In this document: piece by piece, positions 44,009 through 54,068 of the stretch | Layout: each line of letters begins with the position of its first letter | Position numbering within the stretch: position 1 is the stretch's first letter | Source: Vibrio sp. UCD-FRSSP16_30 | Lineage (GTDB): Bacteria > Pseudomonadota > Gammaproteobacteria > Enterobacterales > Vibrionaceae | Assembly (NCBI RefSeq): GCF_001676025.1 | Contig: NZ_LZFW01000001.1 | Location: 268,827 to 332,826, forward strand | Length of the DNA: 64,000 nt | Direction: 5' to 3' | The notes under the pieces: model-generated | What the model was told of the DNA's origin: nothing | Seen by the model: only the letters and a program-made list of their open reading frames with translations | Database searches by the model: none | Made by a program: the position numbers and the translations under genes

Positions 44009-44022
44009 CAAACGAGTGTTTA
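44009..44022. promoter_or_regulatory. psrA: Candidate PsrA operator
   Basis: CAAAC-GAGT-GTTTA fits the PsrA consensus (C/G)AAAC-N2-4-GTTT(G/C) except for the last base. It lies 17 bases before the psrA ATG, consistent with autoregulation of the psrA-fadE unit. Confidence 0.55.
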
Positions 44023-44038
44023 ATACAGGTGATTGATT

Positions 44039-44665
44039 ATGGGTGCAGGACTGGAAACAAAACAAAAGATCATTGAGGTCGCAGAGTCTTTGTTTGCAGA
44101 AAATGGATTCAAGGAAACATCACTTCGTCGTATTACTGGTGGCGCTAACGTCAATTTAGCCTCAGTAAATTATCACTTTGGTGATAAGAAAACGCTGATT
44201 CGCGCAGTACTGGATCGTTATCTTGAAGAGTTTATGCCTCAGTTAGAGCGAGAGCTTGATCAAGTTGAACTTCAATCAGAGATAACAATGCAAGATGTGT
44301 TTTACACGCTTAAATCTCCTTTATTTCATCTAAATAACCAATCTGATAAAGGGGCTGGTCGTTTTTTATTGCTTATTGGGCGTGGCTATAGCGATGTTCA
44401 AGGGCATTTAAGGTGGTTTATAACTACTCGCTATGGACATGTACTGGATAAGTTCAGCCAAGCAGTATGCAGAGCCAATCCAAATTTAGATAAACAAACG
44501 CTATTTTGGCGATTGCATTTCACCCTAGGAGCTTGCGTATTCACTATGGCTTCTAGTGAAGCATTACTCGATATCGCTAATAGTGAATTTGAGACAGACA
44601 TTGATGTAGAAGAAATAGTTGAACAGATTGTTCCATTTTTGGCCTCAGGAATGTGCGCCAACTAA
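44039..44665 (+). CDS. psrA: TetR family regulator, PsrA-like
   Basis: A 208-residue regulator; ATG 44039 after AGGT is the start. The TetR helix-turn-helix covers residues 5-50 (IIEVAESLFAENGFKETSLR, GGANVNLASVNYHFGDKKTL). This N-terminus and the placement directly upstream of fadE match PsrA of Pseudomonas and Vibrio, a repressor of beta-oxidation genes released by long-chain fatty acids. The C-terminal domain has the CerR-like SDKGAGRFLLLIGRGYSD stretch. fadE follows after 28 bases, in the same operon. Confidence 0.82.
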   Translation: MGAGLETKQKIIEVAESLFAENGFKETSLRRITGGANVNLASVNYHFGDKKTLIRAVLDRYLEEFMPQLERELDQVELQSEITMQDVFYTLKSPLFHLNNQSDKGAGRFLLLIGRGYSDVQGHLRWFITTRYGHVLDKFSQAVCRANPNLDKQTLFWRLHFTLGACVFTMASSEALLDIANSEFETDIDVEEIVEQIVPFLASGMCAN

Positions 44666-44693
44666 TTCGAATTAATAAGGGAAGGGGAAGGAT

Positions 44694-47012
44694 ATGACTT
44701 CTTATAGAAGAAAGTGGATAAGTGATCCGGCGTTTAAGATGTTTAAAAAGGTATTACCGCCTTTATCAAGCACTGAGCGTGAAGCAATGGAAGCGGGCAG
44801 TGTTTGGTGGGAGGGTGAGTTATTCTCAGGCTCTCCTGATTGGACTAAATTACATGCTTATCCAAAACCGACCCTAACCGCTGAAGAGCAAAGCTTTGTT
44901 GATAATCAGGTAGAAGAACTGCTGGATATGATTGACGATTATCAGATCGTCAAAAAAGACCGAGATCTGCCGCCTCACGTCTGGGAATATCTTAAAAAAG
45001 AACGCTTCTTTTCACTTATGATAGCGAAAGAATTTGGCGGGCGTGAGTTCACTTCTCTGGCAAACTCAACCATAGTCACCAAAATTGCATCACGCAGCTT
45101 AAGTGCCGCGGTGACGGTAATGGTGCCTAACTCATTAGGGCCTGGCGAGTTATTATCCCATTACGGAACCGATAAACAAAAAGAGTACTGGTTACCTCGA
45201 CTTGCCGATGGTACTGACATTCCTTGTTTTGCATTAACCGGGCCAGAAGCTGGCTCTGATGCAGGCGCAATCCCTGATATGGGTGAGGTGTGTTATGGCC
45301 AATACAATGGTGAGAAAGTACTCGGCATTAATCTCAGTTGGAATAAGCGTTATATCACTTTAGCGCCCGTTGCTACGGTACTGGGTTTGGCGTTTAAACT
45401 TAATGATCCTGAGAATCTACTAGGAAAAGGTACTGAGCTTGGGATTACATGTGCCTTAATTCCTACCTCTCATCCGGGTGTTGAAACCGGAGAGCGTCAT
45501 GATCCTATTGGTCTGGCATTTATGAATGGCCCAACTCGTGGGCAAAATGTGTTTATTCCGATGGATTGGCTAATTGGTGGTGCAGATTTTGCGGGTAAAG
45601 GCTGGCGCATGTTAGTTGAGTGTTTGTCGGCAGGTCGCGGCATTTCACTGCCAGCATTAGGCGCCTCCGTTGGCCATTTAACCTCAAAAACAACCGGCGC
45701 CTATTCGCTAGTGCGTAAACAATTTGGCTTATCAATTGGTCGATTCGAAGGGGTTGCAGAAAGTTTAGGTCGAATAGGGGGTTTGACTTATCTATTAGAA
45801 GCGAGCCGAACATTGACCACCACGGCGCTTGATAGTGGTGAAAAACCGGGCATTGTTACCGCTATTGCTAAGTATCATATGACAGAGATTGCTCGTGATA
45901 TTCTCAATGACTCCATGGATATACATTCGGGAAGAGCGATACAGCAAGGTCCGATGAATTATCTTTCTCACCCTTATTACGGAATTCCGGTCGCGATTAC
46001 GGTAGAAGGGGCCAATATCTTAACTCGTAATCTAATGATTTTTGGTCAGGGTGCCACCCGATGCCACCCGTATGTATTAGATGAAATGGAGCTTGCTTCT
46101 GAAGCTGATACTGAAAAGGCAGGAGCGAAGTTTGATAGCTTGCTGTTCAAACATATCGGTCATGCGACAAAAAATAGTGTTGGTGCATTAACCGCAGCAT
46201 TAACGGGTTCGTTATTTGTTTCAAGCCCAGTCAAAGGTAAAACTAAATCCTACTACAAAGACATGACTCGTTTAAGTCGTGCACTGGCAGTAAGTTCTGA
46301 TTTTGCCATGCTGACCTTAGGCGGCGACCTAAAACGTAAAGAGTTGATCTCTGCAAGATTGGGCGATCTACTAAGCTATTTGTATCTTGCATCAGCGGCA
46401 TTGAAAAAGTATCAAGATGAAGGTGAGCAAGAAAAAGATTTGGCTTTTGTTCAATATGCGGTCGAGTATTGTTTGAATAAAGGGGCGAACTCTTTACAGC
46501 AAGCTTATAACAACTTCCCGGTAGGTTGGGCGAAATATGCAATGAAAGCGTTAGTCTTTCCATTGGGTAATCACTTCCAACCGCCAAATGATGAGCTTAC
46601 CTTACAAGTATCCAAACTTCTTATGGAACAAGGCGAGCATCGTGAGCGTTTAACCAAACTGTGTTATGTCAGTGATAAAGAAGATGACGCTATTGGGATC
46701 ATGGAAAGAGCGTTTGATGCGATGTTGTCTGTCGCGCCTATTGAGAAGAAAGTCACTCAGGCGATTAAAGATGGGCACATAAACAAGAAGCAGTCGCTTC
46801 AAGATAAGCTTAATACAACTAAACAGCTTGGCATTTTGTCCCAGCAAGAAGTGAATCAGGTATTGGAAGCCGACAAACTGCGTTATCGCGCTATTCAGGT
46901 TGATCATTTTAGTCATGATTTTGCAGAAGTGAGAACGGACAATCCTAAAGGGGTACGTTCGGTAGACAATGATTCGCTAGATAGTGACTCAGTAGATAAT
47001 GATGCCGCTTAA
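44694..47012 (+). CDS. fadE: Acyl-CoA dehydrogenase FadE
   Basis: A 772-residue flavoprotein that makes the first oxidation step of fatty-acid beta-oxidation. ATG 44694 follows GGGGAAGGA. The dehydrogenase core is seen in FFSLMIAKEFGGREFTSLAN, CFALTGPEAGSDAGAIPDMG (FAD contact) and SAGRGISLPALGASVGHL; the C-terminal FadE-specific region (residues 510-750) is helical. Unlike enterobacterial FadE it lacks an N-terminal membrane segment. The last 20 residues are an Asp/Ser-rich repeat (DNDSLDSDSVDNDAA). Confidence 0.95.
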   Translation: MTSYRRKWISDPAFKMFKKVLPPLSSTEREAMEAGSVWWEGELFSGSPDWTKLHAYPKPTLTAEEQSFVDNQVEELLDMIDDYQIVKKDRDLPPHVWEYLKKERFFSLMIAKEFGGREFTSLANSTIVTKIASRSLSAAVTVMVPNSLGPGELLSHYGTDKQKEYWLPRLADGTDIPCFALTGPEAGSDAGAIPDMGEVCYGQYNGEKVLGINLSWNKRYITLAPVATVLGLAFKLNDPENLLGKGTELGITCALIPTSHPGVETGERHDPIGLAFMNGPTRGQNVFIPMDWLIGGADFAGKGWRMLVECLSAGRGISLPALGASVGHLTSKTTGAYSLVRKQFGLSIGRFEGVAESLGRIGGLTYLLEASRTLTTTALDSGEKPGIVTAIAKYHMTEIARDILNDSMDIHSGRAIQQGPMNYLSHPYYGIPVAITVEGANILTRNLMIFGQGATRCHPYVLDEMELASEADTEKAGAKFDSLLFKHIGHATKNSVGALTAALTGSLFVSSPVKGKTKSYYKDMTRLSRALAVSSDFAMLTLGGDLKRKELISARLGDLLSYLYLASAALKKYQDEGEQEKDLAFVQYAVEYCLNKGANSLQQAYNNFPVGWAKYAMKALVFPLGNHFQPPNDELTLQVSKLLMEQGEHRERLTKLCYVSDKEDDAIGIMERAFDAMLSVAPIEKKVTQAIKDGHINKKQSLQDKLNTTKQLGILSQQEVNQVLEADKLRYRAIQVDHFSHDFAEVRTDNPKGVRSVDNDSLDSDSVDNDAA

Positions 47013-47030
47013 CCGCAGTTGAGTTTGGCT

Positions 47031-47070
47031 AAGCACAAAAAATCGCGCTAATGCGCGATTTTTTGTGCTT
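47031..47070. terminator. Bidirectional terminator with perfect 18-bp stem
   Basis: AAGCACAAAAAATCGCGC pairs perfectly with GCGCGATTTTTTGTGCTT around TAAT, between the convergent fadE and DUF3943 genes. Confidence 0.93.
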
Positions 47071-47094
47071 TAACTTTTACATTTTAATTAAGCA

Positions 47095-47985
47095 TTAAAA
47101 TCTCAAGTGAAGCTGCATACCGAAGAACTGTTTATCGTAAGGTGCGCCAGCATCCAGTGCAAAAACCGCGGCATCGTGATAACCAAACCAAGGGTTAGTG
47201 ACAAAGGTTGCTTGCGCTTCACCGCCCCAAGAGTCAGTAATCCAATAATGAATTTGGCCTACTGGGTTAAGGAAAAACAAAGAGATATCACCCATGGTCT
47301 CTGAGCCTAATACGCGACCTCCATCGGCAAGAATGTTCTGCTCACCTTGCAGCATCAATTCACCGACTACTGCACCAAATACAGGAGTGATGAACAAATC
47401 CTGCCAAGACGGTACTTCGGCAAAGGCCTCTACGCCATACTCCCAGAAGAAGGTAGACATGGTAAATGAGTAGGCAAAGGATTCAAATTCATTAAAGCCT
47501 GCATGTCTTGCTGCTGTGTAATAAACGCCGCCAAAGTAGGGGTGCATGATGTAATTAAGAAAATGCTCATCTCTATCCCAGGTTGGGCCAGATGTCACAT
47601 TATCAACCCATTTGTCACCGAGTTTCCCAAGATCTCTATCGTCATCTTCCCATTTAGTAATGCTTTCTGGGAGTAAGGTCATAAGGCCCACAGTGGCAAT
47701 ACTCAGTCCTAATATGGTATAGGTTTGCTCTGCTAGGTAGTCCCAGTCTTTACCATCAGATATGGTATAGTGCATAGGGTAGGGGCTGGCTTGAATGTCC
47801 AGTTGTTGTTCACTATCATCGAGTGAAAGGGAGCGGTAATCATTAGGTTGATTCATGCAATATTGATAGGAGTTATTGCAAGTTGACTCATAAGATAGCT
47901 CTATATGCTGACTTCTATCGTAATCAGCAATAGCTGCGCTACTTATCAATCCTAATAATGATGTGGTAAGTTTTTTTAAATGCAC
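47095..47985 (-). CDS. DUF3943 domain-containing protein
   Basis: A 296-residue protein with an N-terminal signal-like start (KKLTTSLLGLISSAAIADYD, probable cleavage before ADYD). The DUF3943 pattern is in WVDNVTSGPTWDRDEHFLNY, MHPYFGGVYYTAARHAGFNE and FFWEYGVEAFAEVPSWQDL. Several short hydrophobic stretches alternate with charged loops, and the C-terminal strand ends MQLHLRF with a terminal Phe, compatible with an outer-membrane location. The function is unknown. Confidence 0.83.
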   Translation of the reverse strand: MHLKKLTTSLLGLISSAAIADYDRSQHIELSYESTCNNSYQYCMNQPNDYRSLSLDDSEQQLDIQASPYPMHYTISDGKDWDYLAEQTYTILGLSIATVGLMTLLPESITKWEDDDRDLGKLGDKWVDNVTSGPTWDRDEHFLNYIMHPYFGGVYYTAARHAGFNEFESFAYSFTMSTFFWEYGVEAFAEVPSWQDLFITPVFGAVVGELMLQGEQNILADGGRVLGSETMGDISLFFLNPVGQIHYWITDSWGGEAQATFVTNPWFGYHDAAVFALDAGAPYDKQFFGMQLHLRF

Positions 47986-48169
47986 GCAATATCCCTATGC
48001 CATTTAATCTGATCCATTTCACAATTATCTCTTATTTTTAGACTAAATAAAACAATAACTTAACATTTGTTACCTTTTGTTTTACCAGCAAAGTGACTCT
48101 TACTCTGTTGCTTAACAAAGCGTCAACCTATGTTGTTTGCTAATGAGTAAGTGCGTTAAAGGCCGTATT

Positions 48170-49435
48170 ATGAACAAAGCTGAACAAAAAAAACCCGAAT
48201 ATTTGCAACAAATAGAAACGCCACGTATCGCAATGCTAAGTACCGGTGAAGAAGTACTGTTTGGTGATATTGTGGATACCAATGCGAGTTGGTTATCTGC
48301 CTTTTTATTCGAAAATGGCTTCCAGATGACGACACGTTTAACTGTTGCTGATTCATTAGACGCTATCTCAAATGGTTTAACCCAACTGGCAAAAAATCAT
48401 GATGTGGTGATTGTAAATGGCGGACTTGGGCCAACCAGTGATGATATGACCGCGCAGGCAGCAGCGTTAGCCACAAACACTGAGTTGGTACTCTATGATG
48501 AGTGGGTGGTCAGAATGAAGCAAATGTTTGCAAAATGGCAGCGTCCAATGCCTGACTCCAACATCAAGCAAGCAATGCTTCCTGCAGGCAGCAGGCTTAT
48601 TGATAATCCACGAGGCACAGCTTGTGGCTTTAGCACTCAAGTGGGGCAAGCGACTTGTTATTTCACGCCAGGGGTGCCTCATGAATTTAAGGCGATGTCG
48701 CAATTCATCTTATCTGACATCAAGCTGCAATATTGCAAAGTGCCAGATAAACAGATTCATAGAATTTACACGTTTGGATTATCAGAGTCTGGTATTGCCA
48801 ATCAAATCGAGGCTTTAACCAAACCTGATGATGTGACGCTAGGTTATCGCTCGGCATTGCCTTTTATTGAAGTGAAAGTTTTTTATACTAAGTTAACACC
48901 AGCAGTAGAAGCTTTTTTGCTTGATGTTGAACAAGAGCTGACAGCGAACACGGTTTCGATTAATCAAGATATTCGAGACAACACGATGGCATTACTGAAA
49001 CAACACGCTAAAAGTTTGGCGTTGTTTGATTATTCGACTCAAGGGTATTTGCACCATTGGATTTCCAATAGTGCTGAAAATCATCAGGTGGCGATTAATT
49101 CGGTGAATCTGCCGAGTCAACCTTGTAAAGTGGTATTGGATACTGAAATTGAGCAGATTGAATCACTGTATAGTCAATTTTCTCTAGAAAAATCAGGTAG
49201 TAATGGATTTCTCATTAAAGATACCCAGCAAGGTGGCGTACAACTATCTTTACTTGATCAGGATAAAATATCGTCTCAATGCGTTGAATTTAAAAGAGAA
49301 TACAGTTTCCAAGCCAGAAAAGTAGTGATTTCCGCTATCGCAGTCGATATGTTACGTCGAAGCTTAGATAATAAACCAGTCTTTGCGGACTATGGGAGTG
49401 TCACTCGAGTAGCTTCAAACGTAAAAAAACTGTGA
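48170..49435 (+). CDS. yfaY: CinA-like protein with degenerate C-terminal domain
   Basis: The frame opens at 48137; ATG 48170 has AAAGG 8 bases upstream and is preferred, giving 421 residues. Residues 18-180 are the MoCF/COG1058 domain with VIVNGGLGPTSDDMT and YFTPGVPHEFKAM. The C-terminal part occupies the place of the PncC deamidase, but the catalytic ESCTGG motif is not there (KSLALFDYSTQGYL instead). It thus resembles YfaY, the inactive relative of CinA. The role in NAD salvage is therefore doubtful; the first domain may still act on pyridine nucleotides. Confidence 0.82.
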   Translation: MNKAEQKKPEYLQQIETPRIAMLSTGEEVLFGDIVDTNASWLSAFLFENGFQMTTRLTVADSLDAISNGLTQLAKNHDVVIVNGGLGPTSDDMTAQAAALATNTELVLYDEWVVRMKQMFAKWQRPMPDSNIKQAMLPAGSRLIDNPRGTACGFSTQVGQATCYFTPGVPHEFKAMSQFILSDIKLQYCKVPDKQIHRIYTFGLSESGIANQIEALTKPDDVTLGYRSALPFIEVKVFYTKLTPAVEAFLLDVEQELTANTVSINQDIRDNTMALLKQHAKSLALFDYSTQGYLHHWISNSAENHQVAINSVNLPSQPCKVVLDTEIEQIESLYSQFSLEKSGSNGFLIKDTQQGGVQLSLLDQDKISSQCVEFKREYSFQARKVVISAIAVDMLRRSLDNKPVFADYGSVTRVASNVKKL

Positions 49436-49652
49436 CTTTGCTCATGTTTTATTGGCACTGTCACTTCTTTATGTCACTTGAGTTAAAAGTAATATAACGT
49501 TTTGTTCTAAAGGCTAATTGTTTGATTTTAAAGTGAAAATTGGATGTTTTTAAGATTAGAATAATTCACTATTCTTCGGTTGTGCAACAAGGCTTATAAT
49601 GTTCTTTCACTTTTAATAAGTGTTGTCTCACTTATGGCTAGGGAGGGATATT

Positions 49653-50000
49653 ATGCATAATCAGTCAAGGATTGAAGTCTGGTATAACGTAGGTACGGAG
49701 CAGATATTGCTTGGAGAGGTTGAACATTCAGACCAGATTAATTTATTAGCCTTATGGCGAAGTATCTCAATATTTAATCCTGGTGTTTTGTCTCAGCAAG
49801 AAGTGACTCATCCTATCGAAAGCGCAAGCTATCAACTTAAACTGTTTGGTGATGATGGTAACTTGATGGGCAACAAACAAGTTTGTGAATTGGATGCAGA
49901 AAGTGTATTAGGTCACCATCATTGGATGGTATGTCAAAGTAGAAATCAATTTTCTGATGCAGACTCTTTATATACTTGGGTGCCAGTACTGGCAGGTTAA
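49653..50000 (+). CDS. Conserved small protein of unknown function
   Basis: The frame opens at 49620, but ATG 49653 behind AGGGAGGGA is the clear start; 115 residues. It is soluble and beta-rich (RIEVWYNVGTEQILLGEVEH, YQLKLFGDDGNLMGNKQV, HHHWMVCQSRNQF) and no motif is known to me. The promoter has an exact TATAAT at 49595-49600, and the leader contains the dyad ATAAGTG/CACTTAT (49616-49635). A terminator follows, so it forms a single-gene unit. Confidence 0.65.
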   Translation: MHNQSRIEVWYNVGTEQILLGEVEHSDQINLLALWRSISIFNPGVLSQQEVTHPIESASYQLKLFGDDGNLMGNKQVCELDAESVLGHHHWMVCQSRNQFSDADSLYTWVPVLAG

Positions 50001-50048
50001 CATCAATCGTAGTAAGTCTCTGATCTCTTTTCAGAGAATAAAAACAGT

Positions 50049-50086
50049 AAAACGCCCTTAACATCAGTAATGCTAAGGGCGTTTTT
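50049..50086. terminator. Bidirectional terminator
   Basis: AAAACGCCCTTA and TAAGGGCGTTTT around a 13-base loop, with T-run; it lies between the 49653-50000 gene and the yfaE end. Confidence 0.9.
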
Positions 50087-50175
50087 ATTTGCACAGAACT
50101 TTTATTTATATAGTGTTTTCATTTACACAGTACAAAGTGTCGATAGCCGATTAAAGCAAGGCACAACTCACACGC

Positions 50176-50457
50176 TTAAGAAGCGGTCAGTATTTTATTA
50201 TGCACATTAACACCTTCAAGAGTTACGTCGGATTTTGCCCTGCAGATGCAAGGTAGGATTTCATCAGCTTTTAAATAAGCCATCGCAAATCCTACATATT
50301 CGACTTCCCCTGAACTTAACTTACAACGACAAGCTCCGCAGTGCCCGTCTCTGCAATTAAACTCAGGTTTCAATCCAGATGTTTCCATTGACTCTAATAG
50401 GGTAGTGCTTCTAGAGTTTACTAACTTAGTCACTTTATTAATCGTAACTCTGTACAT
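50176..50457 (-). CDS. yfaE: YfaE-type [2Fe-2S] ferredoxin
   Basis: A 93-residue ferredoxin with the plant-type cluster motif CRDGHCGACRC followed by the fourth Cys in LPCICRAKSD. YfaE maintains the diferric-tyrosyl radical cofactor of NrdB in Escherichia coli. It lies 24 bases downstream of nrdB, on the same strand, completing the nrdA-nrdB-yfaE operon. Length is slightly above the Escherichia coli form (84 residues). Confidence 0.92.
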   Translation of the reverse strand: MYRVTINKVTKLVNSRSTTLLESMETSGLKPEFNCRDGHCGACRCKLSSGEVEYVGFAMAYLKADEILPCICRAKSDVTLEGVNVHNKILTAS

Positions 50458-50481
50458 GATGAATTAAGCCTATATCAAAGA

Positions 50482-51615
50482 TTAAAGTTCGAAGTTTTCA
50501 AAGTCATCAGAAGAGACTTCGTTATCGATCTGACCTACAAGATATGAGCTGATTTCTGCTTCTTGAGGCGCAACTTGAACGTTATCTGATGATAACCAAG
50601 CGTTAATCCAAGGAATTGGATTATTAGTTGCTTCAGGATAAGCAGTACCCAAGCCAACCGCGTTCATGCGGATGTTGGTGATGTATTCAACGTATTGGCA
50701 AAGAATGTCTTTATTAAGACCGATCATTGAACCGTCTTTGAATAGGTACTCAGCCCATTCTTTTTCTTGTTCAGCCGCATCTTTGAATAAGTCGAAACAC
50801 TCTTGTTTACATTCTTCGGCAATTTGCATAAAGCTAAAGTCATCTTGACCGTTGCGCAGAATGTTAATCATATGCTGAGTGCCTGATAAATGTAGCGCTT
50901 CATCTCTTGCAATCAGTTTGATGATTTTAGCATTACCTTCCATCAATTCACGCTCTGCAAAAGCAAATGAACAAGCAAAACTCACATAGAAACGAATCGC
51001 TTCTAGTGCATTAACTGACATTAAGCATAGGTAGAGTTTTTTCTTTAGGGTATGCAGATCAACAGTAACGGTTTCGCCGTTAATTTGATGCTTACCTTCG
51101 CCATAACGATGATAATCATTGGTTGTTTCAATAAGGTCATCATAGAAATGCGCAATGTCTTTAGCACGTTTAAGAATGTGCTCATTTTCAACGATATCAT
51201 CAAACACTGTTGATGGATCATTGACGATATTACGAATGATATGCGTATATGAACGAGAATGTATCGTTTCAGAGAATGACCAAGTTTCAATCCAAGTTTC
51301 TACTTCTGGTAGAGAAACAAGAGGCAGCAATGCAACGTTAGGGCTACGGCCTTGAATTGAATCCAGCAGAGTTTGGTATTTTAGGTTACTGATGAAAATG
51401 TGTTTTTCATGATCAGGTAACTTGTTGTAATCAATACGATCACTAGAAACATCAACTTCTTCTGGACGCCAGAAAAACGACAATTGTTTTTCAATTAGCT
51501 TTTCAAAAATTTCAAATTTTTGCTGATCGTAACGAGCAACGTTAACTGGCTGACCTAAAAACATAGGTTCTTTAAGTTGGTCATTTTTGGTTTGAGTAAA
51601 AGTACTATAAGCCAT
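50482..51615 (-). CDS. nrdB: Class Ia ribonucleotide reductase beta subunit
   Basis: The start is ATG 51615 ([14 protein letters not shown]), giving 377 residues, the class Ia size. It carries the diiron/tyrosyl radical cofactor: ligands are seen in [52 protein letters not shown] and [10 protein letters not shown]. The C-terminal tail ends NFEL, the peptide that docks on NrdA. It is 67 bases downstream of nrdA. Confidence 0.97.
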   Translation of the reverse strand: MAYSTFTQTKNDQLKEPMFLGQPVNVARYDQQKFEIFEKLIEKQLSFFWRPEEVDVSSDRIDYNKLPDHEKHIFISNLKYQTLLDSIQGRSPNVALLPLVSLPEVETWIETWSFSETIHSRSYTHIIRNIVNDPSTVFDDIVENEHILKRAKDIAHFYDDLIETTNDYHRYGEGKHQINGETVTVDLHTLKKKLYLCLMSVNALEAIRFYVSFACSFAFAERELMEGNAKIIKLIARDEALHLSGTQHMINILRNGQDDFSFMQIAEECKQECFDLFKDAAEQEKEWAEYLFKDGSMIGLNKDILCQYVEYITNIRMNAVGLGTAYPEATNNPIPWINAWLSSDNVQVAPQEAEISSYLVGQIDNEVSSDDFENFEL

Positions 51616-51682
51616 ATTAATCTCGATTATTCTGTAAGTTAAACAGCAAAGCAGGGGCGTTTGCACACCCCTAAGCTAATGA

Positions 51683-53962
51683 TTATATTTTACAACCGCC
51701 GCCTACGCAGTCATCTTCTTCTGCCACAACATCGTTTTGGTCATCTTTAGCACCGTCACGAGTGTTGTGATAATACAGGGTTTTTACGCCCATTTTGTAT
51801 GCATTTAATAGATCACGAAGCAGTAATTTCATTGGTACTTTGCCGCTGTCGTAATTATTTGGATCATAGTTTGTGTTTGCAGAGATAGCTTGGTCTACAA
51901 ATTTTTGCATGATGCCGACAAGGTTTAGGTAACCATCGTTACTTGGAATATCCCACAATAGCTCGTAGTTATCTTTGTATTTCGCAAATTCTGGAACAAC
52001 CTGTTTAAGGATGCCATCTTTTGATGCTTTCACTGATACATAACCACGCGGTGGCTCAATGCCATTGGTCGCATTTGAAATTTGTGATGATGTTTCAGAT
52101 GGCATCAATGCGGTTAGGGTTGAGTTACGCAGACCGTGCTGCATGATCTCTTGACGCAATGCATCCCAATCGTAGTGTAATGGTTCGCCACAGACTTTAT
52201 CTAGTGAGTCTTTGTAGGTATCAATTGGCAGGATACCTTTAGAGTAGTTAGTCTCATTAAATAAAGGACATGCACCTTGCTCTTTAGCCAGTGTAACTGA
52301 CGCTTTTAGTAGGTGGTATTGAATTGCTTCAAAGGTACGGTGAGTTAACGCGTTACCAGAACCATCAGAGTATTTAGCACCATTTTTTGCAAGGTAGTAC
52401 GCATAGTTAATCACACCAACACCGAGTGTACGGCGATTCATGGTTGACTTGCGTGCCGCAGGTAGTGGGTAATCTTGGTAATCAAGTAGGGCATCAAGTG
52501 CACGAACAACCAACTCAGAAAGCTCTGCGAGATCGTCAAGCTCGTTAATAGCACCTAAGTTAAACGCTGATAGCGTACAAAGGGCAATTTCACCTTCTTC
52601 GTCTTCAACGTTTTTAAGTGGTTTAGTTGGCAGTGCAATCTCAAGACACAAGTTTGATTGACGTACTGGCGCAACTTTTGAATCAAATGGGCTGTGAGTA
52701 TTACAGTGATCAACGTTTTGAATGTAAATACGACCGGTTGAAGCACGTTCTTGCATCAAAATGCTAAACAGTTCAATGGCCTTAACTTGCTCTTTTCTAA
52801 TATTAGGATCGGCTTCGTATAGCGCGTAAAGACGCTCAAACTCATCTTGATCTTCAAAGAAGGCATCGTATAGCCCTGGAACATCAGATGGAGAGAACAA
52901 GGTAATGTGGCCACCTGAGATAAGGCGAGAGTACATCAGTCTGTTTAGCTGTACGCCGTAATCCATATGACGAACGCGGTTTTCTTCAACGCCACGGTTA
53001 TTTTTCAATACCAATAAGTTTTGCACTTCGCCGTGCCACAATGGATAGAAGACCGTTGCCGCTCCACCACGTACGCCGCCTTGTGAGCAACATTTAACCG
53101 CAGTTTGGAAGTATTTATAAAAAGGAATACAACCAGTGTGGAATGCTTCACCGTTACGGATTTCAGAACCCTGCGCGCGAATACGACCTGCATTGATACC
53201 GATACCGGCACGTTGAGAAACGTAACGAACAATGGAGCTAGCCGTTGCGTTGATTGAATCTAGGCTGTCGCCACATTCAATTAATACACAAGAGCTAAAC
53301 TGGCGAGTAGGGGTACGAACACCCGCCATAATAGGTGTTGGCAGTGAAATTTTAAATAGAGAAACCGCATCATAAAAACGACGGATGTAGTCTAAACGTG
53401 TCTCTTTAGGGTATTTAGAGAACAAACACGCGGAGACTAGAATGTACAAGAACTGTGCACTTTCATAAATTTCTTTAGTGACACGGTTTTGTACAAAGTA
53501 CTTACCTTCAAGCTGCTTAACCGCCGCGTAAGAAAAGTTAAGATCGCGTCTGTGGTCAATAAATGAATCCAGAGTTTCAATCTCTTCGCGAGTATAGTCT
53601 TCGATAATGTGCTTATCGTATTTACCCGCTTCAACCAATTTTGAAACATGATCAAATAGTGTTGGCGGCTCGTATTGACCGTAAGCTTTCTTACGTAGAT
53701 GGAATACTGATAAGCGAGCAGCAAGGTATTGATAGTCTGGCGTATCTTCAGAGATAAGATCGGCAGCCGCTTTAATCATTGTTTCATGGATATCAGAAGT
53801 AGTGATTCCGTCATAGAACTGAATTTGAGACTTTAGCTCAACTTGGGAGACCGATACATTGTCTAGGCCTTCAGCAGCCCAAGTAATCACACGATGGATC
53901 TTTTCCAAGTCGATCGTTTCTTTGCGTCCATGACGCTTGGTGACGGTAAGTTTTTGATTCAT
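51683..53962 (-). CDS. nrdA: Class Ia ribonucleotide reductase alpha subunit
   Basis: Reduces ribonucleoside diphosphates to deoxy forms for DNA synthesis. The frame opens at 53986; ATG 53962 gives 759 residues (MNQKLTVTKRHGRKETIDLE). The ATP-cone (residues 5-95) is present. The active-site set is visible: FSSCVLIECGDS, NLCLEIALPT and the C-terminal CVGGGCKI thiol pair. TrxB encoded at 25.6-26.5 kb supplies electrons through thioredoxin. Confidence 0.97.
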   Translation of the reverse strand: MNQKLTVTKRHGRKETIDLEKIHRVITWAAEGLDNVSVSQVELKSQIQFYDGITTSDIHETMIKAAADLISEDTPDYQYLAARLSVFHLRKKAYGQYEPPTLFDHVSKLVEAGKYDKHIIEDYTREEIETLDSFIDHRRDLNFSYAAVKQLEGKYFVQNRVTKEIYESAQFLYILVSACLFSKYPKETRLDYIRRFYDAVSLFKISLPTPIMAGVRTPTRQFSSCVLIECGDSLDSINATASSIVRYVSQRAGIGINAGRIRAQGSEIRNGEAFHTGCIPFYKYFQTAVKCCSQGGVRGGAATVFYPLWHGEVQNLLVLKNNRGVEENRVRHMDYGVQLNRLMYSRLISGGHITLFSPSDVPGLYDAFFEDQDEFERLYALYEADPNIRKEQVKAIELFSILMQERASTGRIYIQNVDHCNTHSPFDSKVAPVRQSNLCLEIALPTKPLKNVEDEEGEIALCTLSAFNLGAINELDDLAELSELVVRALDALLDYQDYPLPAARKSTMNRRTLGVGVINYAYYLAKNGAKYSDGSGNALTHRTFEAIQYHLLKASVTLAKEQGACPLFNETNYSKGILPIDTYKDSLDKVCGEPLHYDWDALRQEIMQHGLRNSTLTALMPSETSSQISNATNGIEPPRGYVSVKASKDGILKQVVPEFAKYKDNYELLWDIPSNDGYLNLVGIMQKFVDQAISANTNYDPNNYDSGKVPMKLLLRDLLNAYKMGVKTLYYHNTRDGAKDDQNDVVAEEDDCVGGGCKI

Positions 53963-54068
53963 TCGGTTTGATATCCATAACATCAATGGTGATAGGCACG
54001 CGATTTAATAATGAGTTGATAGTTCGCGATGACTTTATGATCCATGTATTCATCTGCTTTTGATGAAA

